Of a DNA stretch of 64,000 nucleotides, positions 29,423 to 38,543 are shown piece by piece. Source of the DNA: Bin5 sp009843665 (GTDB lineage: Bacteria > Chloroflexota > Anaerolineae > Caldilineales > Caldilineaceae). The first letter of the stretch is position 1. Each line of letters begins with the position of its first letter. The stretch covers positions 124,001 through 188,000 of the forward strand of contig OZ244818.1 in assembly GCA_965220285.1 (NCBI GenBank), read 5' to 3'. The position numbers and the translations under genes were made by a program. The notes under the pieces were generated by a model. The model was not told the origin of the DNA. It did no database searches and saw only the letters and a program-made list of their open reading frames with translations.

Positions 29423-30343
29423 TCAGTTGAGAAAGGCCCACTGGCTGGGGCCGTGGGTCTGCAGATAGAGCTCGACGGCGGTTTCGGGGTCGCTGCGCAG
29501 GGACTGGGGCTGGTTGCGCACCCACTGCTGGAAGTCGCTGGCCCATGGCTGGCCGTCCTTGATCGTGCGCAGATTGAGCGCTGCGATCGCTCCGCTGGAT
29601 TCCAGAAGACCGCTGGAATGGAAGGCGCTGGCAACGCGGTCAAAGTCATAGTCCAGCCTTTGGAATAGGGGTTTCCAGCTCAGTTTGCCGTCTACCTGAA
29701 CGAGGTCCAGGAGCAGGTATTGGGCGCGGGGATCGCCGTTATAGGGCATGCCGACGCTGCCGGGGTTCAGAATTCGCTGCTCGACGGGGCAGGAGGAGCC
29801 GTTATGCGCTGGCGACGATGGGGTCGTGATGGTGCGGTCCATCGGCTGGTGGGTGTGGCCGCAAATCAGGACGGGCTCGTCGTAAATGGCGATCTGGTCG
29901 GAGACCGACTCTTCATCCGCCTCAGGTACGATACCGGCAAATGGGTTGTCGGGGAGTCCGTGGAAGAGTCGCAGCGGCGGCGCGCCCGCGGTCTCAATGA
30001 GGAGGTCGTGGGGGAGGAGGAGAAGGTAGCTGAGTTCATCGGGACCCAGTTGCTCCCAGGTCCAGTGCATATTGGGAAAGCGGTTTCTGTTGCTGAACAC
30101 AGGCGAGCCATCCGGTGTGTTGAGGTGGGCGAGGACCAGGTCGTGGTTGCCCTGGACTGACGGCCAGTTTCGTTGACGCAGGATGTCGATGACATCGCGG
30201 GTCCAGGGGCAGCGGTTGATCAGGTCGCCGAGCAGAAAGACGGCGTCCGGGGCCTGTTGGTCTATATCGTTCAGCACGGCTTCGAGAGCCGGCAGATTGC
30301 CGTGAATGTCGCCCAGGAATGCGAGGCGCAGAGGACAGGTCAT
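29423..30343 (-). CDS. Calcineurin-like metallophosphoesterase (second of a coupled pair)
   Basis: A 306-residue cytoplasmic phosphoesterase with the full metal-binding set: GDIHGN (Asp11, His13), GDLINR, GNHD, HGLPDN and GHTHQP. It belongs to the YfcE/DR1281-like group that hydrolyses phosphodiesters or phosphomonoesters; the substrate cannot be told. Its ATG overlaps the TGA of the preceding paralogue by 4 bp (ATGA), so the two are translationally coupled. The C-terminal 100 residues (LLLDLVQVDGKLSWKPLFQRLDY) are shared in outline with the partner. Confidence 0.88.
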   Translation of the reverse strand: MTCPLRLAFLGDIHGNLPALEAVLNDIDQQAPDAVFLLGDLINRCPWTRDVIDILRQRNWPSVQGNHDLVLAHLNTPDGSPVFSNRNRFPNMHWTWEQLGPDELSYLLLLPHDLLIETAGAPPLRLFHGLPDNPFAGIVPEADEESVSDQIAIYDEPVLICGHTHQPMDRTITTPSSPAHNGSSCPVEQRILNPGSVGMPYNGDPRAQYLLLDLVQVDGKLSWKPLFQRLDYDFDRVASAFHSSGLLESSGAIAALNLRTIKDGQPWASDFQQWVRNQPQSLRSDPETAVELYLQTHGPSQWAFLN

Positions 30344-31344
30344 GTGGGCCGGGCCACCTTTAGCGGGTCGCGTTCGTTGACGTACTGCTGGCGTCCGGTG
30401 GCTTCGCTGTAGGCGATAAAGGAGTGGCGGATGTCTTCGGCGTCGGGGTCATGTCCGTTGGACCAGCACCAGCGGAAGTAGTTGATGATCTCGGGTTCGG
30501 CGGTGACCAGTTCCCAGTAGAAGAGCTGGGCGATTACGCCGCCGGCTTCGAGCAGCCCTTCACTGGAGAAGGCCTCAAGGACGGGGCGGCGGTCGTAGGG
30601 TACACGGTGGTGCTGCACGCACCAGCCGCCGGGTTGCTCGCTTTCGTGTACAGACTCCATGAGGGCGAACTGGGCGGCGGGGTCGCCGTTGAGGGGGAGA
30701 CCGATGCTGCCGGGATTCATGAGGTGCCAGTGGCGACAGGTGCCGCCGGCGGGGTCCGGAGGCTGGAAGGGGCCGGCTCCACTGAAGAGGGCGCCGCTCT
30801 CGTGAGGGTGGGTCATGGGATCATCGGCATCGGGTTTGTAGAGATGCCTGTCGACCTGTACGTGGGTATGGGCAGAGATGACGTTGCGCTCTATGATCGG
30901 GTCGATTTCGGTGATGACTTTCTCGTCGGGCATGTTCTGGTAGAAGCCGACGCGATTGCGGCCGGGCACTCCGTGCGACACGCGGATGGGCTGGGTGCCA
31001 GGGAATTGCAGGCGCAGCTCATCGGGCAGCGCAGCCAGATAGTTGGCCTGCTCGGTGCCTACTCGTTTGACAAGCCAGTGGAGACTGCCCCAGCGTTCGG
31101 AGTCATCGGCGCCCTGGGGGGCGCGTTCGGTGCCGAAGTCGAGCAGGTAGAACTCGTGATTGCCACGCACGACGGCCCAGTCGGAGGCGCGGACGACGTC
31201 GACGACGCCGTTGTTGAAGGGCATTGGGTTGATCAGGTCGCCGTTGAGGACGACGAATTCGGGCTGGAGCCTCTCCAATTGAGTAAGGACGGCTTGCAGC
31301 GCGGGCAGGTTTCCGTGGATGTCGGCGAGGACGGCAAGTCGCAT
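30340..31344 (-). CDS. Calcineurin-like metallophosphoesterase (first of a coupled pair)
   Basis: A 334-residue paralogue of the next gene, with ADIHGNLPALQAVL, NGDLINPMPF, GNHEFY, SHGVPGRN and SAHTHVQVD as the metal-binding motifs. The His of GNHD is kept but Asp is replaced by Glu. It also ends with a Tyr/Asp-rich C-terminal region. The overlap of 4 bp with the following gene and the resemblance of the two proteins point to tandem duplication and perhaps a heterodimer. The upstream region (31345-31588) holds a CAGTGGT repeat and is shared with the divergent SRAP gene. Confidence 0.87.
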   Translation of the reverse strand: MRLAVLADIHGNLPALQAVLTQLERLQPEFVVLNGDLINPMPFNNGVVDVVRASDWAVVRGNHEFYLLDFGTERAPQGADDSERWGSLHWLVKRVGTEQANYLAALPDELRLQFPGTQPIRVSHGVPGRNRVGFYQNMPDEKVITEIDPIIERNVISAHTHVQVDRHLYKPDADDPMTHPHESGALFSGAGPFQPPDPAGGTCRHWHLMNPGSIGLPLNGDPAAQFALMESVHESEQPGGWCVQHHRVPYDRRPVLEAFSSEGLLEAGGVIAQLFYWELVTAEPEIINYFRWCWSNGHDPDAEDIRHSFIAYSEATGRQQYVNERDPLKVARPT

Positions 31345-31428
31345 GGGCTTTGGGCTTATTCGCAGGTTCCGGTCTGCGGCACACTGCCCGCTATGCTACC
31401 CGGTGGATGGAGAACCGTCAAACTGGGA

Positions 31429-31455
31429 CTGCAGTGGTCAGTGGTCAGTGGTTAG
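31429..31455 (+). repeat. CAGTGGT heptamer repeat
   Basis: CTGCAGTGGTCAGTGGTCAG and its continuation consist of tandem CAGTGGT units. The same tail follows dispersed repeat copies 2 and 3, but here the palindromic core is missing. Confidence 0.8.
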
Positions 31456-31588
31456 AAGAGAGGCGTCAGGATTGGAGGGCGGTGCGCGATTGGTGGGGGT
31501 GTTTGTTGACAGGGGAGGCGGGCTGTGGCTAAGATCGATAGGGGATTAGGCAAAAGTTGATGGCGCGCGGATTAACGGGGAGGCAGCG

Positions 31589-32260
31589 ATGTGCGGTCGG
31601 TTTGTGTTGCGGGCTTCGCCGCAGAATTTGCAGATGTTGTTTGAGCTGGGTGAGGCGCCGCAGACGGGGCCGCGGTACAACATCGCGCCGACTCAGCCGG
31701 TGCTGGCGGTGCGGACGAATCCGCATGGCGGAATGCGGGAGGCGACCTATCTGAATTGGGGGCTGGTTCCTTTCTGGGCGAAGGACCCCAAGATCGGGAG
31801 CCGGATGATCAACGCCCGTTCGGAGACGGCGGCGGAGAAGCCCTCGTTCCGGGCGGCTTACAAGTACCGGCGCTGTATTGTGCCGGCGGACGGGTTCTAT
31901 GAGTGGAAGAAGGAGAAGGGTGGCAAGCAGCCGTATCTGATCGGACTGGCGTCGGGCGAGATCTTCGGGATTGCGGGGCTGTGGGAACACTGGGAGGAGG
32001 ACGGGTCGGTGATCGAGTCGTGTACGCTGCTGACGACGGATGCGAATGCGTTCATGGGGCCACTTCATCACCGCATGCCGGTTATTCTCGACCGGGAGGA
32101 CTACGACGAGTGGCTGGATGCGAGCGTGCAGAAGGCGGATACGCTGCTGCACCTGATGCGGCCCTACGAGGGCGAGGATATGAAGGCAGTGGCGGTGAGC
32201 AGGACGGTGAACAACCCGCGCAATGACGAGCCGGGCTGCGTAGAGCCGGTGGAGGCGTAA
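31589..32260 (+). CDS. yedK: SRAP-domain protein (YedK/HMCES family)
   Basis: A 223-residue SOS-response-associated peptidase-like protein that forms a covalent DNA-protein link with abasic sites in single-stranded DNA. Catalytic Cys2 follows the initiator Met (MCGRFVL), and Asn75 (MINARSET), Glu105 (DGFYEWKK) and His160 (LHHRMPVIL) complete the known active site. GGGAGG lies 5 bp before the ATG. It stands alone. The Y-family polymerase gene about 4.5 kb away is another lesion-response gene, but they are not in one operon. Confidence 0.95.
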   Translation: MCGRFVLRASPQNLQMLFELGEAPQTGPRYNIAPTQPVLAVRTNPHGGMREATYLNWGLVPFWAKDPKIGSRMINARSETAAEKPSFRAAYKYRRCIVPADGFYEWKKEKGGKQPYLIGLASGEIFGIAGLWEHWEEDGSVIESCTLLTTDANAFMGPLHHRMPVILDREDYDEWLDASVQKADTLLHLMRPYEGEDMKAVAVSRTVNNPRNDEPGCVEPVEA

Positions 32261-32371
32261 GGCAGATCCCCTTGCCGCCTGGTATGCGGTTGAAGGGGGC
32301 GACGGACAGTTCCCGACCGGTCTATTTTTTCCGTTGTGGCGAGTCCACTACTCCAGAGGAAACTGTAATCG

Positions 32372-33553
32372 ATGACTGCGACAGTTCGTAACGCTGAGGC
32401 CCTTGACGGTACGTCGAAGGCTGGGTGGGAGAGGGCCGATTTTGTAACACCGGCGGACAAGCCGCCGCAGAGGCTGTTTGTGCCTGGGCCGACCGACGTG
32501 CATCCGGCGACGCTGGCGGCGCAGGGCGCGCCGATGATCGGTCACCGGAGCGAGGAGCTGGAGTCGCTTTTCGGGAAGTGCAGCGAGCAGCTGCAGGCGC
32601 TGTACCATACTGAGGCGAGAGTCTTCACGGTCGCGGCGTCGGGTTCGGGTCTGCAGGAGGCGGCTATCCGCAATGGTGTTGGCGGGCGGGTGATCAATTT
32701 TGTCAATGGGGCGTTCAGTCAGCGGTGGCATGACGTTTCGGTTGGATGCGGCAAGGAGGCAGTTGCGGTCGAAGTGCCCTGGTGTACGGCGGTCAAGCCG
32801 GAGCAGGTTGAGGCGGCGCTGCGGGGGGCGCTTGCGGACGGCCCGGTGGACGCTATCACGGTCGTTCACAATGAGACGAGCACGGGGGTGGCGAGCCCGA
32901 TCGACGCCATCGCGGCGAGTGTGCGGCGGGTCAGCCCGGAGACGCTTGTCCTGGTGGATGCGGTGTCCTCGTTCAGCGGGGTGAAGCTGCCTTTTGACGA
33001 GTGGGGGCTGGACATGCTGCTGACTTCGTCGCAGAAGGCGCTGGCGGTGCCGCCGGGGCTGGCGTTTGCGGCGGTGAGCGATCGCTTGATGGCGCGTGCG
33101 GCTGCGGTTTCCAATCGGGGCTGGTATTTCGACTTTCTGCAGCTGGACAAGTACCGGCAGCGGAGCACGACCCCTGCCACACCGGCCATCTCTTTGATGC
33201 GTGCGCTGAGCGTGCAGCTTGACCGGATATTTGCTGAGGGGCTGGAGGCCCGTTATGCCCGTCACGCCTTCTGCGGGCAGATGAGTCGCGAGTGGGCAAT
33301 GACGAATGGATTCGGCCTGATGGCGGAGAGCGGGTACGAGTCGGACACGGTGACGACTGTTGAAAACGGCAGGGGACTGGATATGGGCAAGCTCAACGGG
33401 TTCCTGGGGGCGAGGGAGATGCAGGTCGCGAGCGGGTACGGTCCGTACCGGGGCAAAGCGTTTCGAGTCGGACATATGGGCGAGGTGTGGCCTTCGGACC
33501 TGGAGCGGCTTTTTGCAGCGATTGAAGAGTTTGCGGCCGTGGAACAGGGATGA
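32372..33553 (+). CDS. Class V aminotransferase, serine/alanine-glyoxylate type
   Basis: A 393-residue PLP enzyme. It has FVPGPTDVHP and GHRSEE near the N-terminus, typical of alanine-glyoxylate and serine-glyoxylate aminotransferases and the large subunit of soluble hydrogenase-like family. It also has VAASGSGLQEAA (cofactor phosphate), HNETSTG, VDAVSSFSG (Asp196) and the Schiff-base Lys222 in TSSQKALAVPPGL. The likely reaction is transfer of an amino group to glyoxylate, or a related catabolic transamination. The start is preceded by AGAGGAAA. The gene stands 100 bp before rsmI. Confidence 0.85.
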   Translation: MTATVRNAEALDGTSKAGWERADFVTPADKPPQRLFVPGPTDVHPATLAAQGAPMIGHRSEELESLFGKCSEQLQALYHTEARVFTVAASGSGLQEAAIRNGVGGRVINFVNGAFSQRWHDVSVGCGKEAVAVEVPWCTAVKPEQVEAALRGALADGPVDAITVVHNETSTGVASPIDAIAASVRRVSPETLVLVDAVSSFSGVKLPFDEWGLDMLLTSSQKALAVPPGLAFAAVSDRLMARAAAVSNRGWYFDFLQLDKYRQRSTTPATPAISLMRALSVQLDRIFAEGLEARYARHAFCGQMSREWAMTNGFGLMAESGYESDTVTTVENGRGLDMGKLNGFLGAREMQVASGYGPYRGKAFRVGHMGEVWPSDLERLFAAIEEFAAVEQG

Positions 33554-33653
33554 ATTTGGATTCCCTCCGCGGGGCATAGTGGCGCGGCCGCCGCCCGGAA
33601 GCCCAATCGGATGCAGGTGAAGGAATCAGCGGCTGTCAGGCTGACAGGTTGAA

Positions 33654-34319
33654 ATGCTCTATCTGGTTGCCACGCCCATCGGGAATCTCGGTGATATTTC
33701 CCTGCGAGCACTGGAAACGCTGCGTTCGGTGGATCTGATTGCGGCTGAGGACACGCGCAAGACCGGGCGGCTGTTGAAGCACCACGGCGTCGAAACACCC
33801 CAGTTTTCTTATCACGAACACAATGAACGGCAAGCGGTCGAGCGGATCGTGGGCGCGCTGCAAGGCGGGCGTTCGGTGGCGGTGGTGACGAACGCGGGGA
33901 CGCCGGGCATTTCCGATCCGGGCTTTACGGCGGTGCGACGGGCGCTGGAGGAGGGGCTGCCGGTCACTGCGGTTCCGGGGCCTACCGGTCTGGTCACGGC
34001 GCTGGTGCTTTCGGGGCTGCCGTTGCACAGTTTTACTTTTCGGGGCTTTGCACCGCGGAAGACTGCGGCGCGGCGACGCTTCCTGGAGGTTGACGTCGAC
34101 TCGCCGCACACGCTGGTCTTCTATGAGAGCCAGCACCGGCTTGCGGCTTTTCTGACCGATGCGCTGGACGTGTATGGAGACCGACCGGCCGCCATTGCCA
34201 ACGATCTTACAAAGCTGCACGAACGGGTGCAGCGGGGGACTGTCGGTTCCCTGTTGGAGGCGGTCGCAGACGAGAAGCTTTTGGGCGAGTTTATTGTCGT
34301 CGTTGGCGGCTGCCGTTGA
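33654..34319 (+). CDS. rsmI: 16S rRNA (cytidine1402-2'-O)-methyltransferase
   Basis: A 221-residue SAM-dependent tetrapyrrole-methylase-fold enzyme that methylates C1402 in the ribosomal decoding centre. It shows LYLVATPIGNLGDIS, AEDTRKTGRLL, SYHEHNE, TNAGTPGISDPG and AVPGPTGLVTAL in the expected order. Many RsmI proteins have an extra C-terminal domain of about 50 residues; here the protein ends soon after GEFIVVVGG, so this domain is missing, as in several Chloroflexota and some other lineages. The ATG at 33654 has only a weak ribosome-binding site. Confidence 0.93.
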   Translation: MLYLVATPIGNLGDISLRALETLRSVDLIAAEDTRKTGRLLKHHGVETPQFSYHEHNERQAVERIVGALQGGRSVAVVTNAGTPGISDPGFTAVRRALEEGLPVTAVPGPTGLVTALVLSGLPLHSFTFRGFAPRKTAARRRFLEVDVDSPHTLVFYESQHRLAAFLTDALDVYGDRPAAIANDLTKLHERVQRGTVGSLLEAVADEKLLGEFIVVVGGCR

Positions 34320-34902
34320 GAGCGTTGTGCCGAATGCGCAGGCCGCAACTGCTGCTTTCAGGTACCCGCCCCTCTTTCAAGCAGCACTCTCCCTGAATAG
34401 AAGGCTCATAAGGACGAAGCGGTCGGCGAGAGGGGCTTTCGTATCTCGGCGGCCCCTTTTTCGCTGGTGAGAAACTGTCGAGCCGTATTTGGAATCGGTC
34501 TGTCCGGACTATGGATTGCCTGATGGTGGGGACTCCTGTAGCGGCTCTCGATGGACTTGGCGACGTCTGAAGGGCCCGAGTGGGGCTTTCCTTGCCTGGA
34601 AAGCCGGACGCCTGCCTGCGCCGGCAACTGCTCTGAACCGGCCAAGTCCGGAGCGCTGGCGGGTAGTTGTCAGGTCGCAATGGCACCCGCTGGCTGGATG
34701 GCACCAGGTCGGTCAGGCATGTTGTTGGCCGGGGGCGTTGCGGGGGCGGAGCCCCCGCACAAGGGAGGGCCGAATAGGCCCGACCGCCCAACTGCAGTGG
34801 TCAGTGGTCAGTGGTCAGAGATAGGGCTTGGCGTGCATGGGTGGTGGAGGGCGCGGACTTGCATTGGTTTGGATTTATATTGGAGAAAAGGTGGTAGGTA
34901 TG
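34320..34902 (+). other. Convergent intergenic region with dispersed repeat
   Basis: No gene is supported between rsmI and the DMT transporter, whose stops face each other. Near 34430-34461, GAGGGGC and GGCCCCTTTTT could form a terminator for rsmI, but alternative pairings compete. The main content is dispersed repeat copy 2 (listed). Confidence 0.5.
34700..34820 (+). repeat. Dispersed palindromic repeat, copy 2 (with flanks and heptamer tail)
   Basis: It starts with GGCACCAGGTCGG and GGCATGTTGT, also found before copy 3. The 65-bp two-hairpin core (34727-34791) follows, then a CAGTGGT heptamer tail ending CAGAG. The core matches copy 1 base for base in the part compared. Confidence 0.9.
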
Positions 34903-35922
34903 TCAGGAGGGGGCGTCGGCGGCCTCGGCGCGGCGGCGGATTCTTCGTTCGAGGAAGGGCGCGGAGGTGACGACGGCGACGCCGCAGAGGATGGCGAATC
35001 CTCCGAGCAGCTGCTGGGGCGTCGGGAAGACGTCGAAGAGGATCTGGGACCAGAGTACGGCGGCGACGGGGCTGGCTGCCAAGGCGATGGCGAAGATGCT
35101 CATGTCGAGTTTGCGCAGCGTCCAGTAGTAGAGGAAACGGCTGACGACGACGTCGACGGTACCGACGAGCAGGAGGATGGGAAATGCCTCGGCAGAGGGG
35201 AGAGCGAAGTTCCCGCGGGCGAGGTTGAAGAGGGCGAGGAAGGCGGCGGTGAGGAGGAGGCGGTAGAAGAAGAAGTTGAGCAGGTCGACTTCGCCCATGT
35301 TGCGTTTGGTCAGGGCGGCGTGCAGGGCGTAGATGAAGGTCGAGAAGAGAATCATCATGGCGCCGAAACCGAGGTATTCGCCGGGCTGGAAGGATATGAC
35401 GGCGAGGCCGACGACGGCGATTGCGGAGCCGACTCCTTGCATCCGGGTGAAGCGTTCGCCCAGCCAGAGGAGGCCGAAGCCGAGGCTGAAGAGGACCGTC
35501 ATTTTGCCGACCATAGCGGCGACTCCGGGGTCGATGAAGGCCATGGCCTCGTAGTTGAGTCTTGTGCTGACGGCCACGCACATGCCGATGGCGAGGAAGG
35601 TGGGCCACATGCGACGCAGAGGATCCAGACTCAGTCTGCGCGTTACAAGGCCGATCAGGCCGACTTCGACGAGGGCGACGGCGATTATGTAGAAGGCTCC
35701 CAGGGCGGGCTCGATGTAGGGAAAGACGAGGCGGGCAAATACGTAGTGCAGGCTGTCTATCATCAACAAGCAGATGAGGAGCGCGGTGCCGCGTGCGTTG
35801 CCGGAACTGTCCCCGCCTTGTGACGAAGCCGGGGCGAAAGGACTATTGCGCGGCATGTCCCTCATTTGATCAGCCTTTGCAATGGGAAGAGTGGATGAGG
35901 AGGGTGGATGCCATTTGCCCAA
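34903..35922 (-). CDS. EamA/DMT-family transporter
   Basis: A 339-residue inner-membrane protein with about ten TM helices in two EamA repeats. It begins with a polar N-terminus (residues 1-45) and ends with an Arg-rich tail (ERRIRRRAEA). Motifs include YVFARLVFPYIEPALGAFY in helix 1-2 and GERFTRMQGVGSAIAVVGL at the end of the first repeat. DMT proteins export or import metabolites; the substrate cannot be told. Starts at Met1, Met20 or Met23 are all possible. The last is closest to the usual family start. Confidence 0.85.
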   Translation of the reverse strand: MGKWHPPSSSTLPIAKADQMRDMPRNSPFAPASSQGGDSSGNARGTALLICLLMIDSLHYVFARLVFPYIEPALGAFYIIAVALVEVGLIGLVTRRLSLDPLRRMWPTFLAIGMCVAVSTRLNYEAMAFIDPGVAAMVGKMTVLFSLGFGLLWLGERFTRMQGVGSAIAVVGLAVISFQPGEYLGFGAMMILFSTFIYALHAALTKRNMGEVDLLNFFFYRLLLTAAFLALFNLARGNFALPSAEAFPILLLVGTVDVVVSRFLYYWTLRKLDMSIFAIALAASPVAAVLWSQILFDVFPTPQQLLGGFAILCGVAVVTSAPFLERRIRRRAEAADAPS

Positions 35923-36074
35923 GATGGCGTCTTGTCAAATTGATGCACTCCCTTCTCTTGAGGCCCATCATATCCGGCCTCTCTGAAAGTCGCCAAAAGG
36001 GGGGAGGGCGGTTGTGCTAAAATACGGGCGGGATGGGACGTGTGAAGTGCGAGAGGCGGCTGGGGGCGACTGGG

Positions 36075-37256
36075 ATGGTTCGCAAGATTCTTCACTTCGA
36101 TCTCGACGCCTTTTACTGTGCGGTTGAAGAGCTGCGGCACCCTGAGCTGAAGGGAGTCGCGTTTGCGGTGGGCGGGCGGCCGGAGAGCCGGGGGGTTGTG
36201 GCATCCTGCTCCTACGCGGCGCGACAGTTCGGCGTACGGTCGGCGATGGGGATGTCGCAGGCAGTGCGGTTGTGTCCGGAGCTGCGCGTGCTGCCGCCGG
36301 ATATGCGGGAGTATGGACAGGTATCGGAGCGGGTGATGGGGATACTGCACAGTATGACCCCGCTGGTGGAGCAGTTGTCGATCGACGAAGCGTTTCTTGA
36401 GGTGACGGAGCGGCGTGAGTACGCTGCGGTTCTGGCGAAGACGTTGCAGGCGCAGGTTGCGGAGCAGCTGGGACTTCCCTCTTCGCTGGGTGTGGCGACG
36501 AATAAGCTGGTGGCAAAGATCGCCACGGATGTTGGGAAGGCGGGAGTCCAGACAGGCGATTACCCCAGGGCGATCCAGGTGGTGGCGCCGGGTAGGGAGG
36601 CTGAGTTTCTGGCGCCGCTGCCGGTGGACGCGCTGTGGGGGGTCGGTCCGCGCACGCGGGAGCGGCTGGCTGAGATGGGCATTCACAAGGTCAGTGATGT
36701 GCTGGCGGGGTCTGCGGAGGGGCTGGCGCGGCAGTTGGGCAAGCTGGGCCGAGATCTGTACAGGCAGGCGCAGGGGCTTGATGAGCGGCCGGTTGTCACG
36801 GAACGCGAGGCCAAGTCTATCAGCCAGGAGACGACATTCGCGGAGGATGTGGCGGATACGGAGACGCTGCGAAGGGCGTTGCGGCATCAGGCAGGGCGGG
36901 TAGGGTCGCGCTTGCGGGGCAGCGGGTTGGCGGCGCGCACCGTCATATTGAAGTTGCGCTGGGCTGACTTCACCACGCTGACACGGCAGACTACGCCCTC
37001 ACATCCCGTTGACGACGAAGAGGAGATCTACGGAATCTCTTTAGACCTGTTGGCGTCGAACCGGCCTGAGGGGGCGGCGGTACGGTTGATTGGTGTTGGG
37101 TGCAGCGGTTTGGTTCCGGCGGTAAGGCAGATGAGCATTTTCGATATGGCGGCGGACCCGGAGGCGCGGGCCAAAGAGGACCAGCTGAACGAGGCTGTGA
37201 AGGGGCTGCGGAAGAGGTTCGGCGCGGATGCGATCCGGCGCGGGAGCGATTTGTGA
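36075..37256 (+). CDS. dinB: DNA polymerase IV (Y-family)
   Basis: A 393-residue translesion DNA polymerase. Catalytic acidic residues are in HFDLDAFYCAVEE and SIDEAFLEV. It also has VASCSYAARQFGVRSAM, GVATNKLVAKIAT and the little-finger domain to the end (QMSIFDM, the usual beta-clamp-binding site, lies near the C-terminus). The start at 36075 matches the family N-terminus (MVRKILHFDLDAF); the frame is open to 36033, which would add 14 residues, and neither start has a strong ribosome-binding site. Confidence 0.94.
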   Translation: MVRKILHFDLDAFYCAVEELRHPELKGVAFAVGGRPESRGVVASCSYAARQFGVRSAMGMSQAVRLCPELRVLPPDMREYGQVSERVMGILHSMTPLVEQLSIDEAFLEVTERREYAAVLAKTLQAQVAEQLGLPSSLGVATNKLVAKIATDVGKAGVQTGDYPRAIQVVAPGREAEFLAPLPVDALWGVGPRTRERLAEMGIHKVSDVLAGSAEGLARQLGKLGRDLYRQAQGLDERPVVTEREAKSISQETTFAEDVADTETLRRALRHQAGRVGSRLRGSGLAARTVILKLRWADFTTLTRQTTPSHPVDDEEEIYGISLDLLASNRPEGAAVRLIGVGCSGLVPAVRQMSIFDMAADPEARAKEDQLNEAVKGLRKRFGADAIRRGSDL

Positions 37257-37422
37257 GGCCGATATTTGGCTGGCTAACCCTGGGTGGAAGCACAACCGTC
37301 TCCTGGGGCCATTCTTGTAGTTCGGGATTTCCGTGTCGGTTCTTGGACAACATTGACATGAGTCGCGAGCAGGTTTCTTCGATATCCTTTCAGTTGAGAT
37401 GTACTAAGAGGAGTTGAAACGG

Positions 37423-38384
37423 ATGCGATACGAAGTGCCGATCTCTGAAGAACTGATTGACGAGCTTTTCCCATTTTGGGCATCGATTTTTGGGGAGGTA
37501 TTGCCTGACATTGCGCGTGAAGTCTTTCTGGCGCTGAAGATGCCTATAGCGGGGGCACTCTCTACTTGCGAAGGGAAGAAGGACGGCTGGCAAGCACGTG
37601 CTTCACGATGCAGTCGAAAGTGGTGCCGAGTCTGGCAGGATTCAGTGAAGTGGCCACGGACCCGCAGTTTCGGGGCAGGGGCTTAGCGACCGAACTGTGC
37701 AGCTGGGCCGTGGAGGACTTTCGTGCGGCAGGCGGTGAGGCGTTTTTCCTGGGCACGGTCAACCCGGCGGCGGCGCGGGTCTATCACCGGCTTGGGTGGC
37801 GCAAGCTGGCCGGAGCCAATGTGATGGCGAATATCCTTAGTGGGGAATCTCCTGAGGCTTTCCTGGTGGATTACTTTTCGGGTGAGGGAGCAAAGGTGGT
37901 GGAGGCGTCGCCGGCGGACCGTATTCCGATGATCCCGCTGATCCTTTGCCCGCATGACTGGCAAGTGCTGGACGCGAATACACAAGTGTGCTCAACCCGC
38001 TATGCCACGCAGAATTCGTGCATGGGACTGTATGTACGCTTTGACCGGATGCGGATGCAAGGCGGCGCCTGGTACGCGGCAAGGACAGCGGAGGGGAAGG
38101 TGGTGGGGCTGTCGACGGCGCGCAGGGATGAGGGGGGTGCGTTCCAGATTGACGCGTTTGCGCACGGTCGCTTTGGGGAAGTCTGGGAAGGGCTTGTGCA
38201 GGCGGCGGTGGGCGGGTCTCAGGAACTGGGCGAGGGCGGGTGCTATGCCGTCGTCTCGGTTGAGGATGAAGAGAAACAGTTCTGGTTTGAGTCGCTGGGA
38301 TTTCGCAGGGCCGGTTCGGGTGCAGAGTTTGAACTGGACGGGAGGCGGGTGGCTTCGGTGAGGATGGAGAAGATTTCTGCGTAA
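37423..38384 (+). pseudogene. GNAT-family N-acetyltransferase, broken by one frameshift
   Basis: An N-terminal piece in frame 1 (from ATG 37423, after AGAGGAG) reads VPISEELIDELFPFW to about REVFLA. The protein then continues in frame 3 as EDAYSGGTLYLRREEGRLAST, through FSEVATDPQFRGRGLATELC (acetyl-CoA-binding motif A) and NPAAARVYHRLGW, to the stop at 38384. The frame changes between 37521 and 37563. Together they give a GNAT of about 319 residues with a second, C-terminal half that may be a degenerate GNAT copy. Either a real mutation or an assembly error explains the shift. If intact it would be a small-molecule acetyltransferase. Confidence 0.75.
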
Positions 38385-38409
38385 GCAGTGGTGGAGCTGA
38401 GGGTGACAA

Positions 38410-38440
38410 GGCGGCTGGCATTCGGCCAGCCGCCATTTTG
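38410..38440 (+). terminator. Rho-independent terminator after the GNAT gene
   Basis: GGCGGCTGGC pairs perfectly with GCCAGCCGCC around ATTCG, followed by ATTTTG. It lies between the converging GNAT and PhyH genes and could serve both. Confidence 0.8.
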
Positions 38441-38543
38441 TTTGGAAATACTCTTTTGTTGAGGAACCTGCCCGTCAATAGAGTAGAAAAATGTGCTCGC
38501 ATCAGACCTACGTAGAGGCGAACGGAAGCAGCAATCTCAGCTT

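Noticed and set aside
34430..34461. rsmI terminator hairpin
   Set aside because: Two competing pairings (CGAGA/TCTCG and GGGGC/GCCCC) overlap and neither gives a clean stem before the T-run; mentioned only in the intergenic entry.
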